This document shows, piece by piece, positions 34,590 to 45,625 of a stretch of 64,000 nucleotides of DNA. The stretch lies in contig JAHQIW010007342.1 in NCBI GenBank assembly GCA_019055375.1, positions 588,945-652,944 on the forward strand, read 5' to 3'. This DNA comes from Parelaphostrongylus tenuis. Taxonomy: Eukaryota > Nematoda > Chromadorea > Rhabditida > Metastrongylidae. Numbering within the stretch: the first letter of the stretch is position 1; the number at the start of each line of letters is the position of its first letter. The notes under the pieces were generated by a model. The model saw nothing but the letters and a program-made list of their open reading frames with translations, was not told the origin of the DNA and searched no databases. The position numbers were made by a program, and so were the translations under genes.

Positions 34590-35400
34590 AAAAGTAGCCC
34601 CGAAGGTCTTCTTCGTTTTAAGAATTCGATGCGTTCATATCTTTGTTCTAGGCTTTCGCGAAGAAATCGGAGCATCGACTCGGTGGTCTTCTCATGGAAC
34701 AATTGGCGTCTAGAGGAATCCAGCCTGTTAACGGCTATTGTTCACCACTTGCCATTAAAGCGTCTTACGTGTCCGGCCCACCGTACTTCTATAGCCCGGC
34801 GTATGAAACGGCATCTTTGATTTTCCATCGCTGAGGTAAGTCAACACTTCGCATTCTTTCCATCATTTGGAAGATGCCGTATACTCTTAGCATCGACCTT
34901 TCGACTGCGCCTATAATAACACCAAGTCATCGGATTCTTTATGGAAAGGAGGCTTTGATACATATGTAAAGGCATGGATAACGGTTGAGTCGAAAAGGTG
35001 GGTAGTGAGTCGAATGTTCTTTGTTTATCATGTTGACTTCTCGACCCAGATAGACGCAACTGGAGCATTCGGAAATGTTCGTTTCGTTGAGCGTGAATGA
35101 GACACTCAAAACTAATCCATTTCTCATAAACATCGTTTTCGTTACATTTAGTCGGAGACCAATCTTTCCACAAGCGTTTTCGAAATCGGTCAACATTTGT
35201 ATCGCCTGGTTGATGCTTAATGTTGTAAGAACGATGCCACCAGCAAAACGAAGGTGGTGTAATTGTCGACAGTCGATTTCTAGTCCCACATTGTCCCATT
35301 CTAATGTTCTCATGACGTCTTGAAGAGTGGCAGTGAAAATTCTGTCAAGATGCTCGCCTCGTCGAACCTCTCTTCTTACGTCGATAGCAGTATTATAATT
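34590..35400 (-). pseudogene. Degenerate RTE-type retrotransposon, palm to C-terminus
   Basis: The minus strand reads TATLQDVMRTLEWDNVGLEI, then RQLHHLRFAGGIVL, LRLNVTKTMFMRNG, FTLNETNISECSSCVYLGRE and VNM. This is the reverse transcriptase palm. The catalytic FADD motif is changed to FAGG, so the enzyme could not polymerise. A later WAGHVRRF region is visible near 34780-34750 on the same strand. Frame changes occur near 34940. Confidence 0.85.
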
Positions 35401-35470
35401 AAGTATAATTATTAGTATAACTATAATAATTATTAGTATAATTATTATAATTATTAGTATTATAATGAAG
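35390..35470. repeat. AT-rich tandem repeat (ATTATTAGTATAATT type)
   Basis: An imperfect repeat of AATTATTAGTATAA units, about 80 bp, directly at the truncated end of the RTE fragment. Confidence 0.8.
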
Positions 35471-35474
35471 TGGT

Positions 35475-37835
35475 TGTGAAACCTTCATATAGTTAACAAA
35501 TTATCATTATGTAATGAGTAAAGACGTCCTATAGTTATTCAGAGCTCCAGAGATTACTTCTGTTTCCACTGAATCAAAATACTCTTCTAAATCGATGGAA
35601 GTAGACAAAGCCCTCTTGTACTCTCGTCAAACTTCGATGAGTCGTCATATTACAGTGTTATTGTACAAAAAAAAATTGACTTGGATCTTGTACATAACGC
35701 TTATTTCAATTGCAAATCGACATTCTTTGGCGAATTCTTGAATATTTATTAGTTTAAAATGTCAAACTTTGAGCGGCTGACGTTAATATTACTCCTCTCC
35801 CACATTCACATCCGTTCTTGCTCTCCTCCTCTCTTGCGTTTTCTTTTGATTCTCCGTTATTTGACCGATTCGCGACCGTACGCATTGATTTCGATGCATG
35901 GGGTAGTGAACGCTATAGAGCGTATACATTGATTTCAATACGCACACTTTCATTATGACATTTTACTACACAAAGCTAAATCTTGGCGGACGATAGCCTC
36001 CAAAACACAAACGTTATCTAGAGCTTTGGTCGGGAAAAGCTCTACTCTGAAGTTGAAAAATACTCAAGAAACATTTTTTTTTCGAGCTAGTTCACTGACC
36101 AAAAAATTGAGTGGCAATTGATTATTATTGGAAGTATCATGGTTATGGTGAGTCATAATTATCGTGTAACGGTGTGTGATGAAAATAGTGAAATGAAAAC
36201 GGCATAACTAGCAAAACAATTCCAAAATCACTATTGTCAATTAGATGAATCATGAGAACATTAAAAGGGCACCATGGATATTATTCACAACCATGGAAAA
36301 GTATGGCAAAATCCTTACTAGAAGCCTGTCACATTCAAGACCTCTTGATTATTTTAGTTATCTACAAAAAATAACAGTTTATGTCCAAAAACGCAAACTT
36401 AACTAGAAATTAGGCGTGGTGCAGTTGACGGGGCTCGCAAAGTGGGGCTTCGAAGCTTGGGGACTAAGGAATAGAAATTTGGATAGAAACTTAGTCCAGG
36501 AATTCTAAAAGAACTTAGTCACGATGCCTGGCCTATGGATAGATCATCTTCGTGAGAATTCGTGGGCGTACGCATGACTTCCACCTGATTTGAATTTTTG
36601 CATGAGCACTCATAGAGTCTGACCACTCTTACCGAGCATTGTGAGGACATCATAATAGAAAGCCGTGGATATTGGTGTGTCAAGGGAGTTTTCTATTATA
36701 CAATTTGATTTCTTTCAGGATTGTTGCGACTTGTGATGTAGGTTTGCTCTCCATTAGACTTCGATTGGAAACGTCGGAATGCACAGTTTGAGTATCATTG
36801 TCGAGGAATGAACAAATTGGCCATCATATCTTCAATGAACTTCGAACCCTTCACTTTGGTTCCAAAATGAAAGAGCGTAGGCATATAAGGGAGATTGCTT
36901 AGAAACACTATTTAAGATAAACATATTTCTTCGGCTCATTTTGCAAGTGAGGGAGGATTCTCAAAACTCATTTCAAGGAGAGCAAGCGTGCGTGCATGGA
37001 CGTCTATCTTTGATGAAAGACTAATGTCACTATGCAATCGTCACGAATAGATGTCAGTCTCCGAGAAATCATTCACTTTTCGGGAGACGCGCGTTCAATT
37101 GGAATTCCACGATGTTCATTTCATTTTCGCCTTCCTATTTCATGCGCAATAACTCTTGAACGACATTCACATTTATACCATATAAAGTTACTGTAGACGA
37201 TTTTCGAAATACTAGGATCAGAACAGCGAATCATTTATTCGTGTAGTTTGAAATAACATTGCACTACAAACTACCCTGAAATTCCATAGATGAGAGCGGT
37301 CTTTGTTGAAAAATAGTAATTGATGGTAATTCCATTAATTTCTAGTGATTTCTCAAGTTCGCAGTTTTCAGTAATTTTTACTTGTTCTTATTCATATCCT
37401 TCATTCTTCTTCTCCTTATTTTTAATTCTTAGTAAATTTCAATCCATCTCTTCTGACACTATCCTGCATAGCTTGAAAAATGACTGTCTAATGTTGGAAC
37501 TCTAAATTGAAAGCGATTTTGCCGATAAGAATATAAACGATAATGGCGAAGTTGAAATTGAAAATAGAAGATACGTTTTTGTTACTTCTGTTGCTGTTTG
37601 ATGCTCAAATAAAGAAACGCGATCTGTTCGTTGTTCTTTTTTTTTTTTGGAAAAATTAAACCGCTCTTATCTATGGAACGTCGGAGTATATGTTCATTTT
37701 GCGCTCACATTCACATGCGCTTTTGCGCTCTCATATGTTCATTTATCTAAGCAAAAATTTTTTACCACTCCCATGACATGTTTTGGTGTCATAAATATAT
37801 CTACAACGATGCCAATTATCAATATATAAACTTCC
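35475..37835. other. Intergenic, nothing recognised
   Basis: AT-rich with poly-T runs (37630). No coding or repeat signature that I can support. Confidence 0.35.
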
Positions 37836-37837
37836 AA

Positions 37838-37935
37838 CCTCAGGCGAGAGTTGAACTCGCAAATAACCCATACCGGGATCGCTTTCTACCACTACATCGT
37901 GAAGCCAGTGTTCCGCTACCACTCTTTCTTATATG
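37838..37935 (-). repeat. tRNA-derived short SINE, family S3
   Basis: On the minus strand GTAGTGGTAGAAAGCGATCC, then GCGAGTTCAACTCTCGCC and TGAGG, resemble a tRNA D-arm, T-arm and acceptor. It is close in layout to 42903-42995. Confidence 0.6.
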
Positions 37936-37939
37936 TTCT

Positions 37940-39140
37940 CTGGTCTGAAGTGATTATGACTGAGTGGCCAGCGTTGCTGCAGCGAGGTCACATACGCGCG
38001 TTTGCGCGCGCATTTAGGACTCGTTTTTGCAGATCGGAACAACTGTGGCCCATGTATCACCCGTCATACGAACACGAAACGTTCACTTTATTGCTGACAA
38101 GTAAGAACACAAAATAACACATTGGAAAGAATCTGCAAAATTTCCCATTGAGATCACTCACAAAATGTACGTCTGCTGGTTGAAAATTAGGTGATGGAAG
38201 TCTTGTCAAATCATCTACGAAGTAGATAAATGCATTATCAGTATGCGTGGCTGTCTCACCAAGCATGACTGGTTCAACAAGTCTTATTGCCCATCTTGGT
38301 TAAGCTGTTGGAAGTATTCAAATCAATATTAACTGAAAACCGTTTTCTAGTTTGTGCAAACAGACGATCTTGCAACCGTAGCAACGCAGATTAGTGAAAT
38401 GAAATCTGTAGGTGGACAAATTCCGTGTTTATGTGACCACATATTTTCGCGAGTTATGAAATTGTGGACTCCCGTAATCAGTTTCTGCGAATGTCCCTCA
38501 AAACTATAGCCGCGGTCTGCCCCCTCGTAGAGTCGCATCATGTGGATTGTAATGGCGAGTTGTCAACGTTTTTGTGATCGTTTTGGCGACAAGTTTACCG
38601 TATGTATATTATATATTTAACACACACGTGCACATAAGGGTTAGATCTAATGGTTTACTGCTTTGTTACCTCCCCTCGACAAGTCCCACGTTTCTGTACC
38701 GAAGTTTAACTAAACAATGGGGCAATAAATCAATGCAATAGACTTTGGCGTTCTGGATGAATAGAGTGGCGCAGGTGGCAAAGCCTCTCCAAAGGTCAGC
38801 GACACCCCCTCTGCTGGCGACCTGTCAACTTCGAACACATGTTTATCGACATTGAGGCGAATTTTTCAAAAAGTTCAACACATTACATCTCGCTCACTTC
38901 ATAATTGTATAACCTGTATTTAGGGAGATTAAAACGCTCTACAGATGCAACGTTGAGATTTCTTTGTAAAGTCCGATCTCAAAATTCTTTTTATGTATAT
39001 CTACCTAATAACTGATAGAAGCCCATTGGGTATCATATTAGTTACTTTGAGACCTCATTCTGGAATAAATCCACAATCTGTCGAGAACTGAGGGCAGATC
39101 GCTTGCTTTTCGATTTCATAGCGGCTCCTGACGTATGTTA
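37940..39140. other. Intergenic, nothing recognised
   Basis: Two open frames on the minus strand (38057-38266, 38347-38541) have no family I can name. Nothing else is recognised. Confidence 0.35.
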
Positions 39141-39144
39141 AAAT

Positions 39145-39398
39145 AAGCTCCCGGAGTTAATTACTCCCTGGGGGATGCGCCATGCATTTGACTTCATCGA
39201 GCATCATTGGAGGTGCTTTATATGCATATCTAGCCTCCATATTGACTCGCGGTGGCCTATCGAGTTATCACGTCAGTGCTGCTATCCTCCTACCAAGTCA
39301 GATGCCAATTCGCTAACCACGGAGGAACGTAAAGCTTGTCGAGCACAGGATGCGTGAGAGATCGCTCGACTACCTATGTGTCTTGGGACACCTCTGAT
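39145..39398 (-). repeat. tRNA-derived SINE, family S1 (diverged)
   Basis: Shares GGGGGATGCGCCATGCATTTGAC, GACTCGCGGTGGCC, CAGTGCTGCTATCCTCC and CACGGAGGAACG (plus-strand reading) with the S1 minus-strand copy at 21513-21808. The 5' head is worn. Confidence 0.75.
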
Positions 39399-39443
39399 CA
39401 TTTCGTTGCCACACTAACCTTCAACCTATGTTGTTGCTGAATG

Positions 39444-39935
39444 AAAATTCGGTTCCATCTGATTATAAAAGTACAAATGAAAAGTCGACCTTATTCGCTG
39501 GAGTTTTCATAGGAGTGTTGGTAATCATTCGAAAGCTTAGATTTCTCGCTAGAGCCCTACATGGCCGATCTTTCAAAACACACTTTTATAACGCTGTGAA
39601 ATCCATACAAAACTATGTCTCATACGCGCTATTTCTCGTCGGACATAGCTCTTTCTTTGAACTACTAGTAATCATTCGATTGCGTAATCGTTGGTGATTC
39701 CAACGCCGCGCTTCCTTGGTCGCAGATGGGAATTCAAACTTTTTTTACCTGCTGCGTTCCAGACAAACGGTCTTTTTGAAATATAACCTAGCACGGCGGC
39801 TTATTCGAAAACCGGCAACATGGGACTGTAGCCTGAAGTCTCAGCTTTCGAATGGTTACTAGCACTCTTATGAAAGTGCCTCTCCAGCGAATGAGATCGG
39901 TTTTTCATTTGTTCCCCTATAATCAGAAAGAACCG
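39444..39935. mobile_element. MITE family A with intact terminal inverted repeats
   Basis: The ends TTCGGTTCCATCTGATTATA and, inverted, TATAATCAGAAAGAACCGAA define inverted repeats of about 80 bp. These include CATTTGT, TTCGCTGGAG and CATAGGAGTGTTGGTAATC and their complements. It is an internally shortened version of the copy at 4468-5312. Confidence 0.8.
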
Positions 39936-40078
39936 AAATTCTCTTCGATACGACTAGATGTCGATATAACAACTTTTCTTTCTCGTTATTCGAGAAAATC
40001 TCATAACTGACGAATGGCCGACGGGAAGGCGCCACGATACGAGTGTTGGGCATTCGAACCCCCGAATCCCAACCCATA

Positions 40079-40440
40079 ATGATGTCGTCCGTTGGTGGTC
40101 TATTGGGCGACGATGTCGACTTGTTTTGGCGATTTGCCAATGTCACTGCCAGCACAACGCAATCAATTAGTCTGTGCATCCGGACCACATCGGGACGAGC
40201 ATCCTAGCGAACGTCGTCGTTTCCTCGTCGATCCTGGATGCCGGCTGCTGGCTGCTGGCTGCAGACTGACGGATGGACGAATGGACGGGACGAACGTAAG
40301 GGTTTGGCTGCCTTCTCCCTTCGCGATTGAACATTCATTGTTGTCTCTCTGCTGCTGCTGCTGCTGCTGCTGATGCTGCGATGCTCCGCCCTCGTCATTC
40401 GGTGCTATATCGATCATTGCGTCGAACATCTTTGGAACAC
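40079..40440 (-). other. GC-rich island with a CAG/CTG repeat; possible first exon
   Basis: The island is GC-rich beside AT-rich flanks and open in several frames. The best candidate is minus strand from 40429: MFDAMIDIAPNDEGGASQH, then eight Gln, and an Arg/Ser-rich continuation. A poly-Gln start could be the first exon of a regulatory gene, but I find no downstream exons. It may instead be a promoter region. CTG repeat at 40351-40372. Confidence 0.3.
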
Positions 40441-41585
40441 TGCCAGAGACCGATCCACGACTGCTTCGGAATAACCATCCATTGATCTACCAAATCTCCA
40501 CTTCCACTTGGAGTCACCGCGAACAATCAATAATTTTTTTACTGAAATATTTCAACTTGCACAAGATTCTCAAATAGTTTTTATTCGTAAACCTTTGGAC
40601 ATTTTGGCTTTTCTAAATAAAATTTTTTCTAAAATCCAAGAAACAAAATATACGGATCGTTTATTTTGAAAACCGACTGCCCTTCAGCCTCGGCATTACC
40701 AATGAGTAGTTTTGGCTTCAGAGATTTAGCTAATACACAATCATTTAGCTATTCAGCTCTGACTACTTAGTATTAAGTAGATCATAAAAGAAAAAAGAAC
40801 CACCATGAAAAGCCGATATTCATTTCTCTCAGATTTTTCAGCTTGAGCGCAATTATACGATTTTAATCCGCCAACATCACGACATCGTCGTCTTTTTGAT
40901 ACCAAGAAAGACCTTCTATAATTATAAAAATTTAGTAAATACTAAAATATATGTCAAATATGTGTGTACGAAAGTATAGACTAATATATGATTATGTATT
41001 GAATATATTTTACCGTTTACTATTTAGGGAAGTGTTCTAACTTTCTGGGGCTCTTTTTTTTCTAGCCGTCAATGCCAAGCTATAGCAATATTTCGTTAGA
41101 CAGCTAATATTAGGATTTGCGAATATTGGAGATTTTGTTTTTTTCTTTTCAATATAAATGTCTATTTTCGGAATTTTCAATTTCCTAGCGATTCAAGAGG
41201 TTTCTTTCCATCACAACACTTCCTCAATCGCTGAAATGAGTGGCCCTGGAAACCCAATAAAATATCTGACGGCGATGATCATTTCGAAAAACTTTTACGG
41301 ACGCCCTCTGTTCTACTTTGGAATGAAATCCTCCAGTGGATGATCGACTTCAGCCATCTTTTTTTGAAGATTTACGAAAAGAGGGTTACACTAGTCGTCT
41401 GTGACTATGTGTGGGGTTTTTCGTTGCTTTGGCGATGCTCATCGATCGCGACGTTCGCTGGATAATAACCTCGATGACGTCGGTGAGTCAATTGCTCCGA
41501 GTTAATCGGAGACGTTCAAATCGGTGTATATCTGTGTCCTTGTGTCATCAAAGGATTTTCAGAGCACTTACTCCCGTGACTATGG
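40441..41585. other. Intergenic, nothing recognised
   Basis: AT-rich sequence with no supportable feature. Confidence 0.35.
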
Positions 41586-41587
41586 TA

Positions 41588-42186
41588 TTAGGCCATTCCA
41601 TAAGTTTAGGCATTGGAGCAATAAACGCCAAATTCATTACTGAGGAGTAATTGAAATTGCATGATTCTGATATCGTTCGAAAGCGCATTTTTTTTTTGCG
41701 AACATTTTGGTATGCAACTTGCCTATAATTGCTTGAAGATGGAGCTTTGTTGGGAACAAATTCGCTTGCTACTCATGCACGAATGATGCGTAGGGGAAAA
41801 TGCTAGTGAGGTGGCGCACAAGAGCTTCTTGTGGACGGCTCGAGCGCGACTGATTCTCCAGAAGACTTTCACCGTGGAGATACGGTTGCAGAAAGGAGAG
41901 CTGGGAAATAGTTCGCGAAGTTCAAAGCTGGAGGGAATATTCTGGAGGAACAGTCGCGCCGGAGCCGTCCACAAGAAGCTCTTGTGCGCCACCTCACTAG
42001 CAATTTCCCCTACGTACCATTCGTGCATGAGTAGCAAGCAAATTTGTTCCCAAGAAAGCTCCATCTTGAAGCAAGTATAGGCAAGTTGTGTACTAAAATG
42101 TTCGCAAGAAAATGAGCAATTGTTCTGGTCGATAAATTTAGTGTTTATCGCTCTAGCGTCAAAACTTATGAAACGCCCCAGTAATA
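41588..42186. mobile_element. Mariner-derived fold-back MITE, copy 1
   Basis: The two halves are inverted copies. Each carries a mariner transposase start: GATGGAGCTTTGTTGGGAAC on the left, and its complement near 42050 on the right. The frame reads QIRLLLMHE, ASEVA and, in the centre, GDTVAERR-like and KFKAG. Outer ends read TTAGGCCATTCCATAAGTTT and, inverted, TACTGGGGCGTTTCATAAGT. No catalytic domain is present, so it is non-autonomous. Confidence 0.8.
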
Positions 42187-42581
42187 GAGTTGTAGAGTTT
42201 CTTCGAGACAATGGATGAGGCGAGGCGAGATATCCCGAGAGTTTCATTCTTCGTAGACTAATGAGTCGCTCGAGGGCTCATCATGATCGCTACTACTGAC
42301 ACACGACGAAAACAACGAATGAATCAAGTTTGCTTTCGGTCGCTGGTGTTGTTTGGAAATGAGCCCGATTGAAATCATTCCGCTATGAACCAGTTTATTA
42401 CCACGAAGATCGTCCGTCCGCTAGCTTGTTCCATTCCGATCGACTTTCTGCGTTCTTCCATGTCCTTTATCTTCTTCCAAGAGGTAGCTCGATAGAGACT
42501 TTATAATGTGTATGATCCTGAGCAAGGGTCATATAAACATTTTCAAATCTCGCTAACAAAGAATTATAGCAGAGAAAGGTG

Positions 42582-42715
42582 TCCTCGTTGGTGTAGTGGT
42601 AACACGCGCCTTCGGTATGAGGAAAACGACGCGGGTTCGACTCCAGCTGAGGTTCGGAATTTTATATGTCACTCAACATTCTTGGACATATAGTTGTAAC
42701 ATCACAATAGTGCCA
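42582..42715 (+). repeat. tRNA-derived short SINE, family S3 (well preserved)
   Basis: TCCTCGTTGGTGTAGTGGTA is a tRNA-like acceptor and D-arm with an A box. ACGCGGGTTCGACTCCAGC is the T-arm with a B box, and GCTGAGG closes an acceptor-like stem of about 5 bp. The anticodon arm does not fold properly, so this is not a tRNA gene. The tail GTCACTCAACATTCTTGGAC, then GTTGTAACATCAC, is shared with other S3 copies. Confidence 0.7.
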
Positions 42716-42769
42716 TTTTAGCAACGATCCAAAGAATCCCACTGTTGTAGAGTGATGTGCGAAACGTTT

Positions 42770-42852
42770 TGCGTCAGGCGGGACTCAAACCTGCATCTCA
42801 CTGTATTCGGGAGCGCGTGCTCTAACCTGTTGCGCTACTGACGCCCGTTTTG
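42770..42852 (-). repeat. tRNA-derived short SINE, family S3
   Basis: The minus strand has GCGCTCCCGAATACAGTGAG and GCAGGTTTGAGTCCCGCC, the same layout as 13362-13452. Confidence 0.65.
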
Positions 42853-42902
42853 CTCACACCAAAACAAAGATTTCTTGTAGATTTTCCAGCGATGCTGAGC
42901 GA

Positions 42903-42995
42903 TAGAAATGCAAACCCTCGACCCCAGGTGGGAGTCGAACTCGCGTCACCTACACCGACGTCATGTGCTACGACTACACCATCGAGGTCACCGCT
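42903..42995 (-). repeat. tRNA-derived short SINE, family S3
   Basis: The minus strand reads GGTGACCTCGATGGTGTAGT, then GCGAGTTCGACTCCCACC and TGGGG: tRNA-like D- and T-arms. Three S3 units lie within 420 bp here. Confidence 0.65.
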
Positions 42996-43099
42996 CTCGC
43001 TCTGCTACCACTCCTTTCTCTTGTAGGGTCACCTATGACCTCCGTCAATCGATAACTATAGCGCATGGCATGTTCGAGAGCTACGAGGCGTTTTTTCAA

Positions 43100-43560
43100 G
43101 CGCGAATACTAGACATGAGCGAACAAATTAGCCGTGTCGACGACGAGTGCAAGAAACATAGCAGTAGCAGCCAACGTTCGTAGTGGCGCCGCATCGATTG
43201 TCCGGGGTATGTACGTCGCCCGCTGATGATGAGGGCCAGAACGCTATTGAGGGGAATCGTCGCGAGTGGCCTATTGGTAGAGTGACACGCCGAGTAGAGA
43301 CACAGAGCAGCAGAGGCCCCCCCCCCCTGACGCAGTCGTCGTCGTCGTCGTCGTCGAGCTGGAACGATGCCAACGAGCCGAGCCGAGCCGCGGGCGGCGC
43401 CGCTCGCGACTGGTGCGACGTCGTACCCACGGTGCTCTTTCAGCGGGGAATGCTCCATTTCGTCCACCCACCACCTCCGACATTCGCGACAAATTGCCTT
43501 CACCTGCAGGACTTCACTGTCGTTTTTGCTTCTCTCGTCGACATTAAACTGCAAAAATTC
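43100..43560. other. GC-rich island, open in four frames
   Basis: A GC-rich block with a (GTC)n run at 43336-43355 and a C-run at 43318-43327. Long open frames overlap on both strands (plus 43183-43569, minus 43096-43554), as expected from base composition alone. None has a domain I recognise. A good donor (CTGCAG|GTGAAG) occurs on the minus strand near 43503. It may be a promoter or first exon. Confidence 0.3.
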
Positions 43561-43617
43561 CCTATTTAGCGCTTTAATAGTGCTTTACTTTTTTATAACT
43601 GCATATCGAGAGCGAAG

Positions 43618-43700
43618 AATGAGCGCCCAGAAGCGGTGGGACGCAAGTTCGATTCCCGCCTAAGGTTCGGATGTTGTCTGCAACTCAGCTTTCTTGGATG
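43618..43700 (+). repeat. S3 SINE fragment
   Basis: GACGCAAGTTCGATTCCCGCC, then AAGGTTCGGATGTTGTCTGCAACTCAGC, is an S3 T-arm and tail. The 5' half is missing. Confidence 0.55.
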
Positions 43701-43730
43701 TCGTTATTTCTTTTATATATTTATATTGTG

Positions 43731-44030
43731 AGCGCATGTGGCGCAGTGGTTAGAGGTGCCCTGCGTCGCACACGAGGTCAATGGTTCGATCTCGCGCTCA
43801 TGGCCCACCAAGCCATCCATCCCTCCGGGGTCGGTAAATTGGTACCAGGCAGGTCTCAGACTTGTCTGGAAGGATAAGCAGCACTGACTCGGTTCAGCGG
43901 GAGGCCACCGCGAGTCATTGTAAGGGCCAGATATGCATTCAATCACCTCAAACGAAGTTAGAAATTGAAGTCGAATGCATGGCGCATCCCTAAGGGATTA
44001 ATCAACACCGAGAGCTTTATCCTTTATCCT
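43731..44030 (+). repeat. tRNA-derived SINE, family S1 (reference copy)
   Basis: The A box TGGCGCAGTGG (43739-43749) fits TRGYNNARNNG exactly. A B-box-like GGTTCGATCTC lies at about 43783-43793, 34 nt downstream. The body of about 240 bp ends at GAGAGCTTTATCC with a short repeated TTTATCC tail. It is nearly identical to 21513-21808 on the other strand. The full element is about 295 bp. Confidence 0.9.
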
Positions 44031-44189
44031 TTATTCATATTGTGCTATTAATCTAACTACAATCATTCATCTTAGCAGTCGCTTTTTTCCCAGTAAAAAT
44101 GTAGTTAGAATAATAACGCAATAAAAATTTTCAAAAGAATTAACAACGTCGTCGAGAAGTGCTGAGTTATGGGCAACACTTGGATTTCT

Positions 44190-44260
44190 GGGCGGGAACC
44201 GAACCCGTGTCTCACCTCTTCCGGACGCGCGTGTTACGCTCTCGGCTATGTAGATATATG
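44190..44260 (-). repeat. S3 SINE fragment
   Basis: The minus strand has CGCGCGTCCGGAAGAGGTGAG and CGGGTTCGGTTCCCGCCC: a tRNA-like anticodon stem and T-arm. Confidence 0.6.
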
Positions 44261-44354
44261 ATTATAACATCACTTTGACATGCTATAAAAGTGCTGAAAT
44301 AAAGAGTTTTCTTAGTTGAAGTTAGCAGTCTCTAGTGGTCCCTTCTACATAATA

Positions 44355-44608
44355 GCGATAAAAGGATAAAGCTCTAGACGTAGATCAATCCTTGATCGAT
44401 GCACTCGGCATTCGTCTTCGATGTTCCGCCTTCACGGTGACGGGCGGTGGCCTACCGATGTATCAGTTCAGTGCGGCTATCCTCCCAGACAGGCCTGGTA
44501 CCGATTCGCGGACCCCGGAGGGATGGAAGGCGTGGTAAGCCTCGAGCGCGGAGTCGAACCACTGACCATCGACTGATCGGTCGCCGAGCACCTCTAACCA
44601 CTGCTCTT
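44355..44608 (-). repeat. tRNA-derived SINE, family S1 (diverged)
   Basis: The plus-strand reading shows AAAGCTCTAGACGTAGATCAATCC, GACGGGCGGTGGCC, CTATCCTCCCAGACAGGCC, GGACCCCGGAGGGATGG and CACCTCTAACCACTGC, the S1 order inverted. Confidence 0.8.
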
Positions 44609-44609
44609 C

Positions 44610-45085
44610 TCTTTTATATAAAATATTCTCCTATGTATTGATATTGAATTACGACCATTCTTCCACATATATATTGATTGATTATGCCCGCCGAGGTTAA
44701 AGGTAGAACGGTTATGCCCAGTGAGAGTTGATGTCGTCGATCGTCGATTATCGACAAATGTGCCTCAATCTCGAGCCGCATCGCGCCGCGTCGCGTCACT
44801 CAGCTTTATTCAAATTAGCTTCGCATGGTGACCGATCGATCGCACGCTCTTCACCGACGTTAGCTGGAGGTGTTCCCCTCCAAACCAAGTGGTTTATTAT
44901 TTTTATTGAAGTTTTTTTACGTTTACTTTTGTTTTTTTTTTTTCGTCGACTGGCATGTGATCAACATTATTCGCATAGAATTTGCGCTTATAATGTTTTG
45001 TACCGAAAGCAATAGATAGTCGCTCTTGGGATTTACTCAAAACACCTGATTCCCCAGTTTTTTGAGGCTCAAGAAAGAGATAGAT
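44610..45085. other. Intergenic, nothing recognised
   Basis: Nothing supportable apart from a T-run near 44930-44942 and a PLE-tail-like AATAGATAGTCGCTCTTGGG at 45010-45029. Confidence 0.35.
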
Positions 45086-45089
45086 AGCC

Positions 45090-45121
45090 AAATAGAGAGA
45101 GAGAGAGAGAGAGAAAGAGAG
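45090..45121. repeat. (GA)n microsatellite
   Basis: About 14 GA units with one interruption. Confidence 0.95.
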
Positions 45122-45179
45122 GCGAATTTCGGTATTTATATGTTAGACGGCGAAAAAGGAAAAACCGATTTCGTGCGCG

Positions 45180-45625
45180 GGACAGGGCTTTTCATAATAA
45201 TTTTAGTAATCATTCGGAAGCTTGAATCTCTGGCTAGAGTTTTACGTGGTCTTTTTCCAAAAACACCTTTTTAAAAGCTGTAAAATCTAAAATAAAATTA
45301 TGTCCACTCGACCACTTGTTTTTTTTCTTATCTCGCTTATATATCGCTAGCCAAAATTCCTTCCTTAGAATACTAATACTTTTTCGATAGCACAAGTCTT
45401 GAAGAACTCAAAAATGTGTTTGCTTTTTGGAAAAGCTCTTTTGATAGCGCTGCAGGAGAATGAATTTATACGTGCTTTACACGTCGCCGTGCAGAGCTCT
45501 TTTTTGGACCAGTAGTAATCGTTCGAAAAATGTAGGTTTCCAGTGATTCCAATCAGGTTTATTTTCTGGAAGTAACGGTAGCAAGTAAAATAGGATCGAT
45601 GATGGTCTCACTCAGCAATGTCTTT
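45180..45625. mobile_element. MITE family A, partial copy
   Basis: AGTAATCATTCGGAAGCTTG, CTCTGGCTAGAG and AGTAATCGTTCGAAAAATGTA correspond to the A family at 39500-39690 and 1-200. The right terminal repeat is not evident. Confidence 0.65.

Noticed and set aside
42582..42660. Functional tRNA gene
   Set aside because: A and B boxes and an acceptor-like stem are present, but the anticodon arm does not fold and the sequence recurs as a repeat with a fixed non-tRNA tail.
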